NCBI GenBank assembly: GCA_020746105.1 | Contig: CM036619.1 | Location: forward strand, 59,445,135-59,509,134 | Origin: Trogon surrucura | Lineage: Eukaryota; Chordata; Aves; Trogoniformes; Trogonidae | DNA length: 64,000 nucleotides | Reading direction: 5' to 3' | Part shown: positions 48,195 through 59,708 of the stretch, piece after piece | Layout of the letters: the number at the start of each line of letters is the position of its first letter | How positions within the stretch are numbered: the first letter of the stretch is position 1 | Program-made: the position numbers and the translations under genes | The notes under the pieces: model-generated | Seen by the model: the letters and a program-made list of their open reading frames with translations, nothing else | Databases searched by the model: none | Told to the model about the DNA's origin: nothing

Positions 48195-49829
48195 CTTCCT
48201 CTTTAAGGGAAACAGAGTTTTTCTGCTGCTTGTAAACAGAAGAGGAAGCAACTCCAAGAAGAAAAGTGAAAAGTACGTTCCCCCTCAAATGCCAAATGAT
48301 AGACCCTCTAGGATCTGTCCAGCAGGAGGTTGTAGGAGGGATGTGCTCATGCAGCAGAGAGAGTGAGACACAAGTCATAGCTGTCTACAGCCCTTAAATG
48401 TGTGTATGTTGCTCTCAAGCTTCATTCTTCCTAAGTAAAACCTTATTTTGTATACTAACCCCACAAAACCCAATGTACTTGCTAATCTGATTCTCATCAG
48501 TACTAAGTAGATTTTGTTTAAATTCTGCAAGACTTTAATTCATCTTTCTCTAAGAACAGACAAGTTGTTCAGACTTTTCCTTAGTATTTTCTTTCTCCTC
48601 CCCGTTTCTAATTACGGTGAAATGCTAAAAGGCTTTCCCACCACACTGTTTTATTTACCTGCCTTTAATTGATATTATTTCACAGGAGATATTATCAACT
48701 ATGAAGATGATAAATGGTTGGGTGTCTTTCCATAAGCTGCTTCAGCAAGCTGTCAGACGGGAGATTTATTCACATGCTTTAAGGTCAAGATTAGTTTTAC
48801 CATCAAAAAGCAAAACAAAACAGAAGAGTGAGACTTACTTAGAAACAGTGCAACTTGTCAAGTATGGTACTGTGCTGTTACTTCATAATTAGCTCAAGAC
48901 AAACTTATAGTTGCTTCAAAGTACATTTTAAATCAGATCACGCTGAGGAGACTTTGAGGATGTATCAGTAACAATTCAGTGGAAGAATAGGATGCTGTGA
49001 ATGCTTGTTATTCAAGTATTTCTTTTCCTTATGCATGAGTTATATGGAAGTAGTAAGTACATGTTTCTTCTTTTCCCCTCCCTTTGATGCAGATAAAAAT
49101 ACAAGTCAGCCAAAACACACAGTGATCTAAGAAAAGTGAAGCAAAAATCTCTGCAGAGTTTAATCCAATTTCTAGGTTACCAGAGACATTGACAATAAAA
49201 ATAGCTAATGAAAAAATCCTGATTATATGTCTTTCTAAACTGGAATAATTTGGAACTTTGAACAAGACCAAATGCAAGAAAAAGAATTTATGGCTTAAAC
49301 TGAAGTCTTCGGGGTTTTTGTTACAAGCTTGTGAAGTGCCATGTGTTCTGGTTTCCTAGTCCATAAATGTGACTATGGATTAAAAAAAAATCCGTAACAG
49401 TTAGTGAAGTCTTGTTATACTGACAAATCAAGAAAATATCACATTCATATCATACAAAATAAAAGAAATAAATTACTTTCAGTAATTTAAATATTCAATA
49501 CTTTTAAATACAGAATTTATAATCAGTGTTCACTTCATATCAAACAATATAAAAGATATTTTTGAAGATCTATTATTCATCAACAGTTAAGGGGAAACAA
49601 GTATGTATTCTTACATACTTCCTTTTTTTTTGCCTCATTATCATCTTGAAGTAATTTACTATGTCCTATAAATGGCAGTTACATTCAATACTACAATATG
49701 CCTAGTACTTTTGTGTCATTAATGAGAAGCCGTAGCTTGAATTCTGGTAGTTTACACTGACAACTGTCTGATACAAGTTGTAACTGGAGATTAGAATCAT
49801 TGAAGGATTTATGACTCTCTGCAGAGGTC
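48195..49829. other. Unique AT-rich sequence, no gene seen
   Basis: No repeat or exon recognised. ORFs at 48100-48378 (partly in the LTR), 48701-48892 and 49029-49277 have no domain. Confidence 0.6.
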
Positions 49830-50815
49830 ATAGAATCACAGAACCACAGAAAGGTTGAGGTTGAAGGCCATCTCGTCCAACCCTTGTGTTCAAGCAGGGC
49901 TACCAGAGCTGGTTGCGCTGTCTGTGTCCATCTGGCTGTTGAATACCTCCAAAGTGGGAGACTCTATAACTTCCCTGAGGAACCTATTCTAGCAGTCAGT
50001 CAACTTTACAGCAAAAAAGTGTTTCTGGATGTTCAAAGGGAACCTTCTGTGTCTCAGTGTGTGCCCATTGCCTCTGGTCCTCTCATTGGGCACCACTGAA
50101 AAGAGCCTGTCTGTGTTCTTGTAACATCCTCCCTTCAAATGTTGCATAAGATCTCCCCTGACCCTTCTGTTCTCCAGAGTAACCAGTATCAGCTCTCTCA
50201 GAATTTTTTCTTATGAGAGATGCTCCAGTTCTTTCATCATCTTCATAGACATTCACTCTACTTTCTGCAGTATGTCCAAGTCTCTCTCATAGTGGGGAGC
50301 CCAGAACAGGATCCAGCACTCCACATGTGACCTCACCAGTGTTGAGTAGATGGGAAAGATCAACTTTCTCGATCTGCTAGCAATACTTTGCCTAATGCAG
50401 GCCAGGATATTGTTCACCCTCTTTGCAGGAAAGGCACATTGCCGGCTCATGCTCAACTTGCTGTCCACAAGGACCACCAGATCCTTTTCTGCAAAGTTGC
50501 TTTCCAGCTGGATGACTTGTAGCGTATAATCATGCATGGAGTTTTTCCTCCCCAGGTGTATGACTTTGCACTTTCCCTTGTTAAACTTCATGAGGTTTCA
50601 GTCAGTCCATTTCTTCAACCTGTTGAGATCCCTCTTGAGAGCAGCATAACCCCCAGTATTGTAGCATAAGCAAACTCTCTGGAAGGCCTCATCCACTTGT
50701 TCTTGCTGGTCATGTGGCCTTTTGAAGACATCCACTACAATGTTACCTGTACCTGTCTGCTGGTATGCCACCCATATCAGCGATGAAGGCCCATGTTCCT
50801 TCATTTTCTGAACTG
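49830..50815 (-). mobile_element. CR1 LINE, internally deleted (older subfamily)
   Basis: On plus it starts with a decayed tail (TAGAATCACAGAACCACAG) and runs back through the ORF2 C-terminus (50253-50591). Just upstream of ALKRDLNRLKKW the sequence jumps, near 50645-50668, to endonuclease sequence (50598-50804 on minus: LIWVAYQQTGTGNIVVDVFKRP, then DQQEQVDEAF), which matches the usual WVRI and VGVYYRPPDQEEEVDEAF blocks. The RT core and linker are therefore missing. The copy ends near 50815. Confidence 0.85.
50253..50591 (-). pseudogene. CR1 ORF2 C-terminal fragment
   Basis: This 112-codon stretch from [14 protein letters not shown] through LDSKLSMSRQC-like and NNILACIRQSIASRSRKLIFPIYSTL to FWAPHYERDLDILQKVE is the post-FADD part of CR1 ORF2. 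A stop (TGA) lies immediately upstream, between KKWTD and NLMKFNK. It is not functional. Confidence 0.85.
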
Positions 50816-51300
50816 TATAAATGTCAGCCTTGGAGCATTTTCAGTATATTTTTGGGGAGCTCAAATCCATTTTTCTATACTACGCTTTATTTTTCTCTAA
50901 AATTTTAGGTAGGTTCCTGTTGAATTCTAATGGCTTCGCCTCAAATCTCAAGATGTGTGGCAAAAGTTTATTATAAACATATTCTATGCAATATAAAATT
51001 TTCCTCTCTAAATATCACAATAAAGACACACTTTGATACTTGTTGTCATATCTAGTATTGCCAAATCCAGCCACTGAGATGATTAATACTCGTTGGTTTT
51101 GGTCATTGAAGGTTTTGTTCTTTTGAAGTGTAAAGGAATGTATACCCACTAAACAGTCTGGCTTTTTCTAAGACGTGTACCATAAATAGATTCTGTAGAG
51201 TACAAGACATAATATACTGAGGATTTAGTATGTTTTCACAACAAAGCAAGTGATAAGCGACATTTTCCCTATAGTTATGGCAAAAGCCATTATGATATTT
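50816..51300. other. Unique AT-rich spacer between CR1 copies
   Basis: About 485 bp with no recognised feature. Confidence 0.6.
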
Positions 51301-52015
51301 ATAGAATCATAGAATCATAGAATGATTAGGGTTGGGAAGGACCTCAAAGATCATCTAGTCCCAACTCCCCCGCCACGGCAGGGACATCTCGCACTAGATC
51401 AGTTTTCTCAATGTTCCATCCAGCCTGGCCTTGAACACTTCCAGGGATGGAGCATCCACAACCTCCCTGGGCAAGCTGTTCCAGTGCCTCATGACCCTCA
51501 GGATAAAAAACTTCTCCTTTATACCTAGTCTAAACCCATGGTCTTCCAGCTTCTATCCATTACCCCTCATCCTATCACTACAGGCCTTGTAAAAAGTCCC
51601 TCCACAGCCTTCCTGTAGGCCCTCTTCAGGTACTGGAAAGCGGCTGTAAGGTCCCCCCAGAGCCTTCTCTTTTCCAGGCTGAACAAGCCTAACTGTCTCA
51701 GCCTGTCCTCATGAGAGAGGCCTTCCAGCCCTCTGACCATCTTGGTAGCCCTCCTCTGGAGTCGCTCCAAGAACTCCATGTCTTTCTTGTGTTGAGGGCT
51801 CCAGAGCTGGATGCAGTATTCCAGGTGGGGTCTCACAAGGGCAGAGTAGAGAGGTAGAATCACCTCCCTCAGCCTTCTGGTCACACATCTCTTGATGCTT
51901 CCCAGGATACGGTTGGCTTTCTGGGCTGCAAGCGCACACTGTTGGCTCATGTTGATCTTATTATCCACCAACACACCCAAATCCTTCTCCCCAGGACTGC
52001 TCTCAATCCACTATT
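51301..52015 (-). mobile_element. CR1 fragment, RT C-terminus and 3' UTR
   Basis: A clean reversed tail (three TAGAATCA units) and 3' UTR are followed by a 137-codon minus-strand ORF (51567-51980: [64 protein letters not shown]). Truncation is at about 52015, inside the [13 protein letters not shown] region. It closely resembles the C-terminal part of the copy at 52390-53743. Confidence 0.9.
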
Positions 52016-52076
52016 CATTGATACTTCATTACACGGTGATTTCTTTATGTCTGAACTCACACCAGAGTTAGATCAC

Positions 52077-52268
52077 AGAATCACAGAATGTTAGGGGTTG
52101 CAAGGGACCTCAAAAGATCATCTAGTTTAGCCCCCCCTGCAAGAGCAGGATCTCCTACAGTAGATAGCACAGATACGCATCCAGGCAGGTTTTGAATGTC
52201 TCCAGAGAAGGAGACTCCACAATCTCCCTGGACAGCCTGTTCCAGTGCTCTGTCACCCTCACAGTTAT
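52077..52268 (-). mobile_element. CR1 3'-end fragment
   Basis: The reversed tail at 52077 is followed by about 190 bp of 3' UTR and ORF2 end (GTCTCCAGAGAAGGAGACTC, CCTGTTCCAGTGCTCTGTC). It is of the subfamily seen at 10209 and 17241, different from the copies on either side. Confidence 0.9.
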
Positions 52269-52389
52269 ACAAGGGTAAATTAAGTGCATTTATGCCAAGA
52301 ACAACCCCTCTGTGAATTCAACAAAACTTTAATACAAACAAGATTACTTTGTATTTTTAATAGTATTTCAGAAGTATACACATTCAAGT

Positions 52390-53743
52390 CTGGTCGGTCA
52401 GTCTCACCTCCATGCCTGGTAAGGTTATGGAGCAGATCCTCCTGGAGGTACTACTGAGGCAAAAGAATAATGAAGAGGTGATTGGGTACAGTCAGCTTGG
52501 CTTCACCAAGGGCAAATCATGCCTGACAAACCTAGTGGCCTTCTATGAGAAGGTCACAACATCAATAGACAAGGGAAGAGCAACTGGTATCATTTACTTG
52601 GACCTGAGCAAAGCCTTTGACACTGTCCTGCATGACATCCTGGTCTCCAAGAAGATAAAATATAGATTTGATGGATGGACAACTCAGTGGATAAAGAACT
52701 GGCTGCACCCAAAGAGTGGCTGTCAATGGGTCCATGTCCAAGTGGAAACCAGTGACAAGTGATGTCCCTCAAGGATCAGTACAGGGACTAGTCTTGTTTA
52801 ACATCTTCGTCAGCAACATGGACAGTGGCATTGAGTGCATCCTCAGCAAGTTTGCTGACGACACCAAGCTGTGTGGTGCAGTGGACTCACTTGAGGGAAG
52901 GGATGCCATCCAGAGGGACCTTGATAGGCTTGAGAAATGGGCCAGTGCAAAGTGCATGAGCTTCAACAAGTCAAAGTGCAAGGTCCTCCACCTGGGTCGG
53001 AGCAATCCCAGGCACCGATAAAGGCTGGACAGTGACTGGCTTGAGAGGAGCCCTGAAGAAAATGACTTGGGGGTACTGATGGACAAGAAGCTCAATGTGA
53101 ACCGTCAGCACGCACTTGCAGCCCAGAAAGTCAATTGTGTCCTGGGCTGCATCAAGAGGTGCGTGGCCAGCAGGTCGAGGGAGGTGATTCTCCCACTCTA
53201 CTCCACTCTCGTGAGATCCCGCCTGGAGTACTGCGTCCAGTTCTGGAGCCCACAGTACAAGAAAGATATGGACGTGCTGGAGTGTGTCCAGAGAAGGTCC
53301 ACAAGGATGATTAGAGGGCTGGAGCACCTCTCCCATGAAGACAGATTGAGAGAGTTGGGATTGTTCAGCCTGCAGAAAAGAAAGCTCTATGGAGACCCTA
53401 TTGTGGCCTTCCAGTATCTTAAGGGGGCCTACAAGAAAGCTGGTGAGGGACTTTTTAGTATGTCAGGTAGTGATAGGACTAGGAGGAATGGATTAAAGCC
53501 AGACATGGGTGGTTCAGATTGGACATTAGGAAGAAGTTCTTCACCATGAGAGTGGTGAGACACTGGAACAGGTTGCCCAGAGAGGTGATGGAAGCCCCAT
53601 CCCTGGAAGTTTTTAAGGCCAGGCTGGATGGGGCTCTGGGCAACCTGATCTAGTGGGGATATCCCTGCCCATGGCAGGGGGGTTGGAACTAGATGATCTT
53701 TAAGGTCCCTTCCAACCCTGACAATTCTGTGATTCTATGATAA
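52390..53743 (+). mobile_element. CR1 LINE, 5'-truncated at the RT core
   Basis: It starts at [16 protein letters not shown], the block just upstream of the RT palm, and continues through all C-terminal motifs to the ATTCTGTG/ATTCTATG tail at 53743. The frame is broken near 52710 and 53019, and again near 53500. Confidence 0.9.
52412..53549 (+). pseudogene. CR1 reverse transcriptase, frameshifted
   Basis: Three open pieces overlap or follow one another. The first, 52412-52762, has [19 protein letters not shown] and [14 protein letters not shown]. The second, 52716-53021, has [14 protein letters not shown], intact [23 protein letters not shown] and [14 protein letters not shown]. The third, 53067-53549, has [35 protein letters not shown] and [19 protein letters not shown] small deletion near 52705 and a TAA at 53020 break it. 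Catalytic residues are retained, so it decayed by indels and not by loss of the active site. Confidence 0.88.
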
Positions 53744-54098
53744 TACCCAACAGGGTTCAACAAGTGGTTGGATACAGTACTTTGTAAATTTTATACAAAA
53801 ATAAAGGCAATAAATCTAACTTTGTAGTTCTACTCCCTTAGAAAACAGTGGGATATTTTTTATCTTTAAAAATAATCACACTGGTTTGATAGAGAAGGAG
53901 GGAGATGCTACAAAGCTTGAAATTGGAAAGCATTTCATCAGAGGTGACATTATCAGCAACTGTTGCTTAACTTCTACCATTGAGCTAATCTATGACACAA
54001 GAGTAAAAGAGAAGTGGCATAAAACTGGGTATATCAGAACCCATGCTCACAAAAAGGAAACAAAAGATGAAAAAACATGTTATTAAAGACTGGACTGC
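53744..54098. other. Unique AT-rich spacer
   Basis: About 355 bp between a CR1 and an LTR; nothing recognised. Confidence 0.6.
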
Positions 54099-54720
54099 TG
54101 TCATGTCAAAAGGAATGTAGTTTCGATATATGTCAGTCAGAGTCCCAGGACTTTCACTGATCCATTTATCAGAGTTCCAGCAAAGTACTTGCACTGTTTG
54201 ATCAGAGTCCCAACAAAGGATTACCAGAGACCCAGCAAAAGACTACCAGAGACCCAGCAAAGGACTAACTATCAGAATCCCAGCAAAGGTCCTGCCTTGA
54301 TCAGTCAGAGTCCTGGCAAAGGATTTTTACTGATCAGATTCACAAAACCAAAATTAGTTACTTCATTGAGAGTGGCAGAACAGATTTGAGATTGCCATTA
54401 ATAATTTCAGTAACTACAATAGCACTACCAATTAAGCTTAATATTGCTAGCCAAAATAATAATACAGCAATTTAGGGGTAACATTCACCCAGAGAGGCGT
54501 CTCTGCATAGGATGGAGAAAGAGAATGCAGCCTCTCGACCGGTCCATCAAGCACTGAAATTCTCTCCCAATTTAATGATAATTTTCTCTATCTTTTTATC
54601 CCTCAAATTATGAAGTTTCTCCCCCCTAGGTGATGTCTTGTAGAAGAAATTAATCTTCATGCTGAATAAAATAATAATATAACATAACACAAAAACGCGC
54701 CTGTTTGCATTTCCTGAAAG
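54099..54720 (-). mobile_element. LTR of ERV family 2 (copy B), probably 5'-truncated
   Basis: On plus it begins TGTCATG (the CATGACA end in LTR sense), then GTAGTTTCGATAT and seven degenerate tandem units starting CAGAGTCCCAGCAAAGG (54139-54335), then AACAGATTTGAGATTGCC, AATAATAATACAGC, ACCCAGAGAGGCGTCTC and CTTTTTATC (54592-54600, the TATA-like site reversed). All recur in order, reversed, in copy A at 44531-45400. Similarity becomes unclear beyond about 54660-54720, and the TG start found in copy A is not seen, so this copy seems to lack its 5' part. Confidence 0.65.
54139..54335. repeat. Degenerate tandem repeat inside LTR2
   Basis: Seven units of 22-33 bp each start with CAGAGTCCCAGCAAAGG or a close variant, at about 54139, 54171, 54204, 54226, 54248, 54274 and 54307. 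Copy A has a similar but not identical set, so unit number has changed between copies. The 66-codon ORF at 54189-54389 is this repeat translated. Confidence 0.8.
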
Positions 54721-57040
54721 CATGGAACAGGATTCGATTACTAAGAGTTTCAGATCAATGTGTAAAAGTATTACTTTACTGAATAGAGAATATCAGCCAT
54801 GGTGTATAGCTTTCTTCAGAGAACCAAACTCCAAAGAAATTTAAAAAACAATCTGTGTGTTTGGGAACAATGTAACACTAAGTAATAGCAACGATACCCA
54901 CTGAATTATTAGCCAGAAAGAAAGAATTTGTCAAATATCACCAGTTTATTGTGTTTGGTGGTTTCTGTAATTTCTTCAAAAATTGAAAATGAATTTAAAT
55001 GGAATGAAACATATTGTACTACTTCTTCCTATTTGTAGTTTATAAAGTCCTACCTCTGATAACTACATGAAGAATAACTATACTGCAGTCATAGTAGGAA
55101 ACAACCAAAATGTAGCCTAATAAGATCCACATATAGTTTTAAAATGAAGCAAATATTTCTTTCCCAGTAGTGTCTTGTAAGACATGGAAGTAAAATTTGA
55201 ATTTATCCTTTTCAAAGTAGAAAAATATACAGTCTGGACATAATGTTGGAATGAAAGACTAAATGAAATTGTGATAAGGAATTAGCATTGAATTAATGCA
55301 AAAAGGCACACTTTCTCTAGTATTCAATAATGTGAGCAAAGGAAATAATGTGATGTTTAGCATGATCTTTGAGGACATCCGATCTTTGTAATATTCCTAG
55401 GGAGGAATGAATTGGCATTCCCCAAACCATTTGTGGGTGAGGCATTTAAAATTAACAAAATTTGGATCTATGTGTACTTGTAAGAGGACAGAAAATTCTT
55501 TAGATAAGTTAAACAAAAAACGCATTCAGACATCTTAATGAGTTTATTGAAACATCTAGAAAAACAATACTTTTAACGGAGGAGAAAATTAAGAAAAGAG
55601 ATGGACTAGTGTTGCAGGTTAGGGCTGGACCGGCCACAATTAGGATGCCTTTTTTTTTTCATCATCTAGGAATAATCTGCAAGTGGATGTGAAGAAGATT
55701 CTTGAGGTGAATTATTAGAAGTGAGAAATAATTTCTTTGATAGAAAGACATTGTAGTGTAATAACAGCTCTACAGAATAGGTAAGGTAGTATATCCATCA
55801 GCTATATTAAAGTATTTTAAAGATTCACATAATTTTTCATTTCCACACATATGATGTGAGTGATTCTAGATAGTGAATAAATCTCTTTTGTAGTTAGGTC
55901 TAGTCACTTCCTTTACAGTGTGAACTTACTAAAGAGAGAAAATAGAATGGGAAAAGAGGGCAGAAATTTTAATCCAAGCTAACTATAAAATAGGTTGGGC
56001 CGTGTAGACATCTGGCGTGGTCGTGGTATGAAAGGCACCACTCTCACATTACACCATAAAGGAAACAGAGACTTACATTAGATGTTTATAGCTGTTTTCC
56101 ACATACTTTTATTGCTATTTGCATAGCTTTACCTGACAAATCATTATAAGTTTGTTCTGGGTGCAGAAATCAGTCTCTTGCACAGTCAATGTGTAGTATT
56201 TGCAAACAGACTTGAAGTGACAGGGATTTAAGCAGACCTTTTACTTTACTTCTAAGCCCTCAAAGGGAAAATATATCCTGTTGGAAAGAATAATATTCCT
56301 TTTTTTCCTGAAGCTATTACATGTTATGCATATACACGTTTTCCTGTTGCTACTACATGTTATGCATATATATTATATACCATTGTTTTCTGCTATCTTG
56401 ATAAATGTACTAATTAATAATGTTTCTGCTTTTTTTATTTTTAGTGATCTTTCGCCAAGAAAGTTATGTTTATTAGCTATTCCATGAAATGCAATTTTTA
56501 TTATGCTTTTGTGCAAATTTGCTGTACAAGACCAGTATTTTAAGCTATAGGTATTTACACTAGAAAAACAGATACTTTCTATACATATAATTTATTTCCG
56601 GACATTTCAAAACCAGATAGCAACAGTAAGTACTGAAGATGGTTTCAAATTCTCTGTATGTGGGGGTGCAGGGGACAATGAATAAAACATGACACCTGAA
56701 AAACACGTTTCCTTGAGAAAGTCCATGACTCGTTCCAACTGATAATTGCTTATGTAAGCAATATATTTGGTGCAAGAAATGCTGAATTCAAGGAACCTTT
56801 ACAGGAAAAAACCTTTCTTAAAATTGCTTTGTGATCGGATTGGGAAAGGGAAATGATAGACGAACATATTCAACATTTATGAGTGGATGAAAGAAGACAG
56901 TAGTATGTATCAACATCAAATAAATTGTCATGATTCTATGTTGCCGCTTTTATCTGTATATAACAGTATGTTAGTCTTTATTTTAGAGCATTTATAAGTA
57001 TTTATAAGCAGTTTAATTCTTAAGACCAGGTATCCCCCCC
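54721..57040. other. Unique AT-rich sequence, no gene seen
   Basis: About 2.3 kb without recognised repeats. A 21-base block at 55617-55637 (GGTTAGGGCTGGACC...) recurs inverted at 58059-58079. A direct repeat of TACATGTTATGCATATA lies at about 56318-56370. The ORFs at 56281-56487 and 56560-56775 have no domain. Confidence 0.55.
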
Positions 57041-57734
57041 AAAAAGTTATGTTCCTTATATCCTGGTATGAGCAAAACAGCGATTTTTACATCTCAGCTC
57101 AGACTCTTCTAAGAGGCTGCACGTTCTGAAGTCAACAGCATGTTTTTTTCAGACAGTGTGTGCTACTGGCAGTGATAACACCTGATGTTTACAGTTACTG
57201 TCTGGGACTGGGATGCAGAAAAGCTCTTGCTGATACTTAGTGACCAAGGCCACTGCTGGCTCTTGTGTGCCATGCTGGGGGTGCCAGTAAATAAAAGAGA
57301 TCACAAGGAAATACAAGGTTGCACCTCCAATGAGTAACAGATAGGACAGATGCCCAACAAGATTCCATATACATCATATTCTGTATAAAACTGAAGCATC
57401 ACAGCAGGTTAGACCCTCTTCTTAATGGTAGGTGTTCGAGGAGGACTCCATCTCTTATTCTGCCTTTGATCCCTATCCTGAGTTTCTGAATCCAGCTCCT
57501 GTATCCTCTGCCGTTGAACCTGGGACTTGCCTGGGGCCTTCCTGCTCTGTAGCATCAGTGGTGATTGCTATCAGGGGCAAGTTGAATTTGATATCAGATT
57601 TGTATATATTTGTATACATTTCATTATTTTTATTATTTTCTTATACTTTTATTATTTTATTCAAGCTGGTTTTGTTTTCCAATCCATACGTCTCTCTGCC
57701 TTATTTCATTCCCACCTGGGGAGGAAGAAAGGTT
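57041..57734 (+). mobile_element. Avian ERV LTR family 3, partial
   Basis: I recognise the order of landmarks from avian ERVL-type LTRs: CAAAACAGCGATTTTTA near 57074, CAACAAGATTCCATATAC, TATAAAACTG (TATA box at 57384-57390), GGTTAGACCCTCTTCTT, CTTTGATCCCTATCCTGAG, GTAGCATCAGTGGTGATTGC, ATCAGATTTGTATATATTTG and a U5-like CTCTCTGCCTTATTTCATTC followed by CCCACCTGGGGAGG. The expected terminal part with the LTR end is missing, because a CR1 tail begins at 57735. The left edge is approximate. The ORFs at 57432-57834 are the LTR read in several frames. The family name is uncertain. Confidence 0.6.
57384..57390 (+). promoter_or_regulatory. LTR3 TATA box
   Basis: TATAAAA lies in the position expected for the U3 promoter of this LTR type, about 25-30 bp before the GCAGGTTAGACC block that would mark the start of R. 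Confidence 0.5.
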
Positions 57735-58042
57735 AGAATCATATAATCATAATATCGTAGAATGGTTTGGGCTGGAAGGAACATACAAAGGTCATCTAGT
57801 CCAACCTTCCCACAGTGAGCAGGGACATCTTTAACTAGATCAGGTTGCTCAGAGCCCCATCAAGCCTGACCTTGAATGTCTCCAGGGAAGGGGCCTCCAC
57901 CATCTCTCTGGGCAACCTGTTTCAGGGTTTCACCACCCTCACTGTATATTACTTCTTCCTGATATCTAGTCTAAATTTATCCTCTTTTAGTTTAAAACCA
58001 TTGCCCCTTGTACTGTCGCTACATACCCTTGTAAACAAAGAG
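57735..58042 (-). mobile_element. CR1 3' fragment abutting LTR3
   Basis: The reversed tail (TAGAATCATATAATCATAATATCG) and 3' UTR (GGTTTGGGCTGGAAGG) lead into the ORF2 end, on plus GGCCTCCACCATCTCTCTG and TTGTACTGTCGCTAC. Homology ends near 58042. Confidence 0.88.
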
Positions 58043-58908
58043 CATCTGTCATCATTCAGTGGCTGGTCCAGCCCTAACCAGAAACATTTATTAATGTATT
58101 AGAGTTGTACGTTGTTTTATTGTAGATGAAAAACTGCAAAACCTCAGAACTGAAACTTTGATTTACAAAATATGGTAAATCTAGAGTTAAACAGATTCAT
58201 TTATGATGTACATCATTTCCATCTGTAACAACTAGACATTAATGCAATAACAAAATCACCAAAACACACCAATATCTTGCTAGACAACTTTGTCTTTCAT
58301 ACACAGTGTTACTGTTTCCTAAACTAGATTATAATGATTTTGGACATAAATCAGTAATAAAGCCTAACTTTTATAAACATTCATGGTTTTATATTAACAG
58401 GTGAGCTATGGTGGTTTTAAGGGGAGAAAAATTATTCATAACCTTAGGATATGAGTTGATCCTAAGCAGAATTTAAATGCTTAGGAGCCAAACTACACCA
58501 AACTCCAAAAGTCATGCTCAAATACTTGCACAGAGCAAAGCAAATCTTTCAGCTGTCAGGTGTCTGCTGTCACATCTTCATGCTAAAGGAACACACTGAC
58601 ACAAGAAACACCGAACAGTGATAGATCTAAGTTATAAGGAACAAATAGGATTTAGGAATTCCGCAGGTGTCAATTTAATGTCTTAACAGATACAAAAATT
58701 ATTTGGTTTTGTATTAACAGAGTGGTTTCAAATACAAAATAAATCCAGTTCCTCTACTGGAAAGATTTAAGGTCAAACAAATGCATTTTTGTTTACAAGA
58801 GCCTTGGAGAAATCATGTCAGTAATTTATGAGTTTGGAACAGCAAAAGTGAACACCTGTCATTGTGGTAATGTCAGCAGTGCTTTTCTTCAGGTCAAGGT
58901 TCTCTCTG
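58043..58908. other. Unique AT-rich spacer
   Basis: It contains the inverted partner (58059-58079) of the 21-base block at 55617-55637. Nothing else recognised. Confidence 0.55.
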
Positions 58909-59708
58909 ATGAGGCCAGCGGTATGAAGTTCAACAAGACCAAGAGCAGGGTCCTACACTTTGGTCACAATAACCCCCTGCAGCACTATGGACTGAGGGAG
59001 GAGTGGCTGGAGAGTGGCCTGGCAGAGAGGGACCTGGGAGTACTGGTTGACAACCGGTTAAACGTGAGCCAGTAGTGTGCCCAGGTGGCCTGGAAGGCCA
59101 ACAGCATCCTGGTTTGTATCAGGAACAGTGTGGCCAGCAGGAGCAGGGATGTAATTCTGCCCCTGTGCTCAGCACTGGGGAGGCCTCACCTCAAGTCCTG
59201 TGTGCAGTTCTGGGCCCCTCACTGCAAGAAAGACATTGAGGTGCTGGAGCGCATTCAGAGGAGAGCAACAAGGCTGGTGAAGGGACTAGAGGGAAAGTCC
59301 TGTGAGGAGAGGCTGAGGGAGCTGGGGGTGTTTAGCCTGGAGAAGAGGGGACTCAGGGGGGACCTGATCACTCTCTACAACTACCTGAAGGGAGGTTGTA
59401 GTCAGGTGGGGGTTGGGCTCTTCTCCCGGGAAACTAGTGACAGGATGAGAGGGCATGGCCTGAAACTGCGTCAGGGGAGGTTTAGGTTGGATGTCAGGAA
59501 GCAATTCTTCATGGAGAGGATGATCAGATATTGGGATGCACTGCCCAGGGAAGTGGTGGAATCACCATCCTTGGAGGTGTTTAAGGAGAGGCTGGATCTG
59601 GCCCTTAGTGCCATGGTCTAGCCAATGTGGCGGTGTTGGGTCATAGTCTGGACTTGATGGTCTCAGAGGTCTTTTCCAGCCTTAACAATTCTGTAATTCT
59701 GTGATTCT
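58909..59708 (+). mobile_element. CR1 fragment, same subfamily as 1-1432
   Basis: It begins at [18 protein letters not shown], 5'-truncated just after the point where the copy at 1-1432 has its internal junction, and continues to the SAMV end and a 3' UTR with GGTCTCAGAGGTCTTTTCC. It ends in ATTCTGTAATTCTGTG. The wording of the two copies is nearly identical over 780 bp. Confidence 0.9.
59085..59621 (+). pseudogene. CR1 ORF2 C-terminal fragment
   Basis: This 178-codon stretch has [85 protein letters not shown] and [20 protein letters not shown] and ends at the native ORF2 stop. A TAG in the VSQQC block at 59073 separates it from the upstream piece at 58815-59075. The RT core is absent, so it is inert. 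Confidence 0.88.

Noticed and set aside
54139..54335. Regularly spaced repeats considered as a CRISPR array
   Set aside because: Units vary in sequence and length, the intervals are part of the repeat, and the context is an avian LTR.
54189..54389. ORF with repeated QRPSK and ETQQR-like units
   Set aside because: It is produced by the tandem repeat of LTR family 2.
57432..57834. Three overlapping plus-strand ORFs of 69-104 codons
   Set aside because: They lie in LTR 3 and the adjoining CR1 tail, in different frames; no coding signal.
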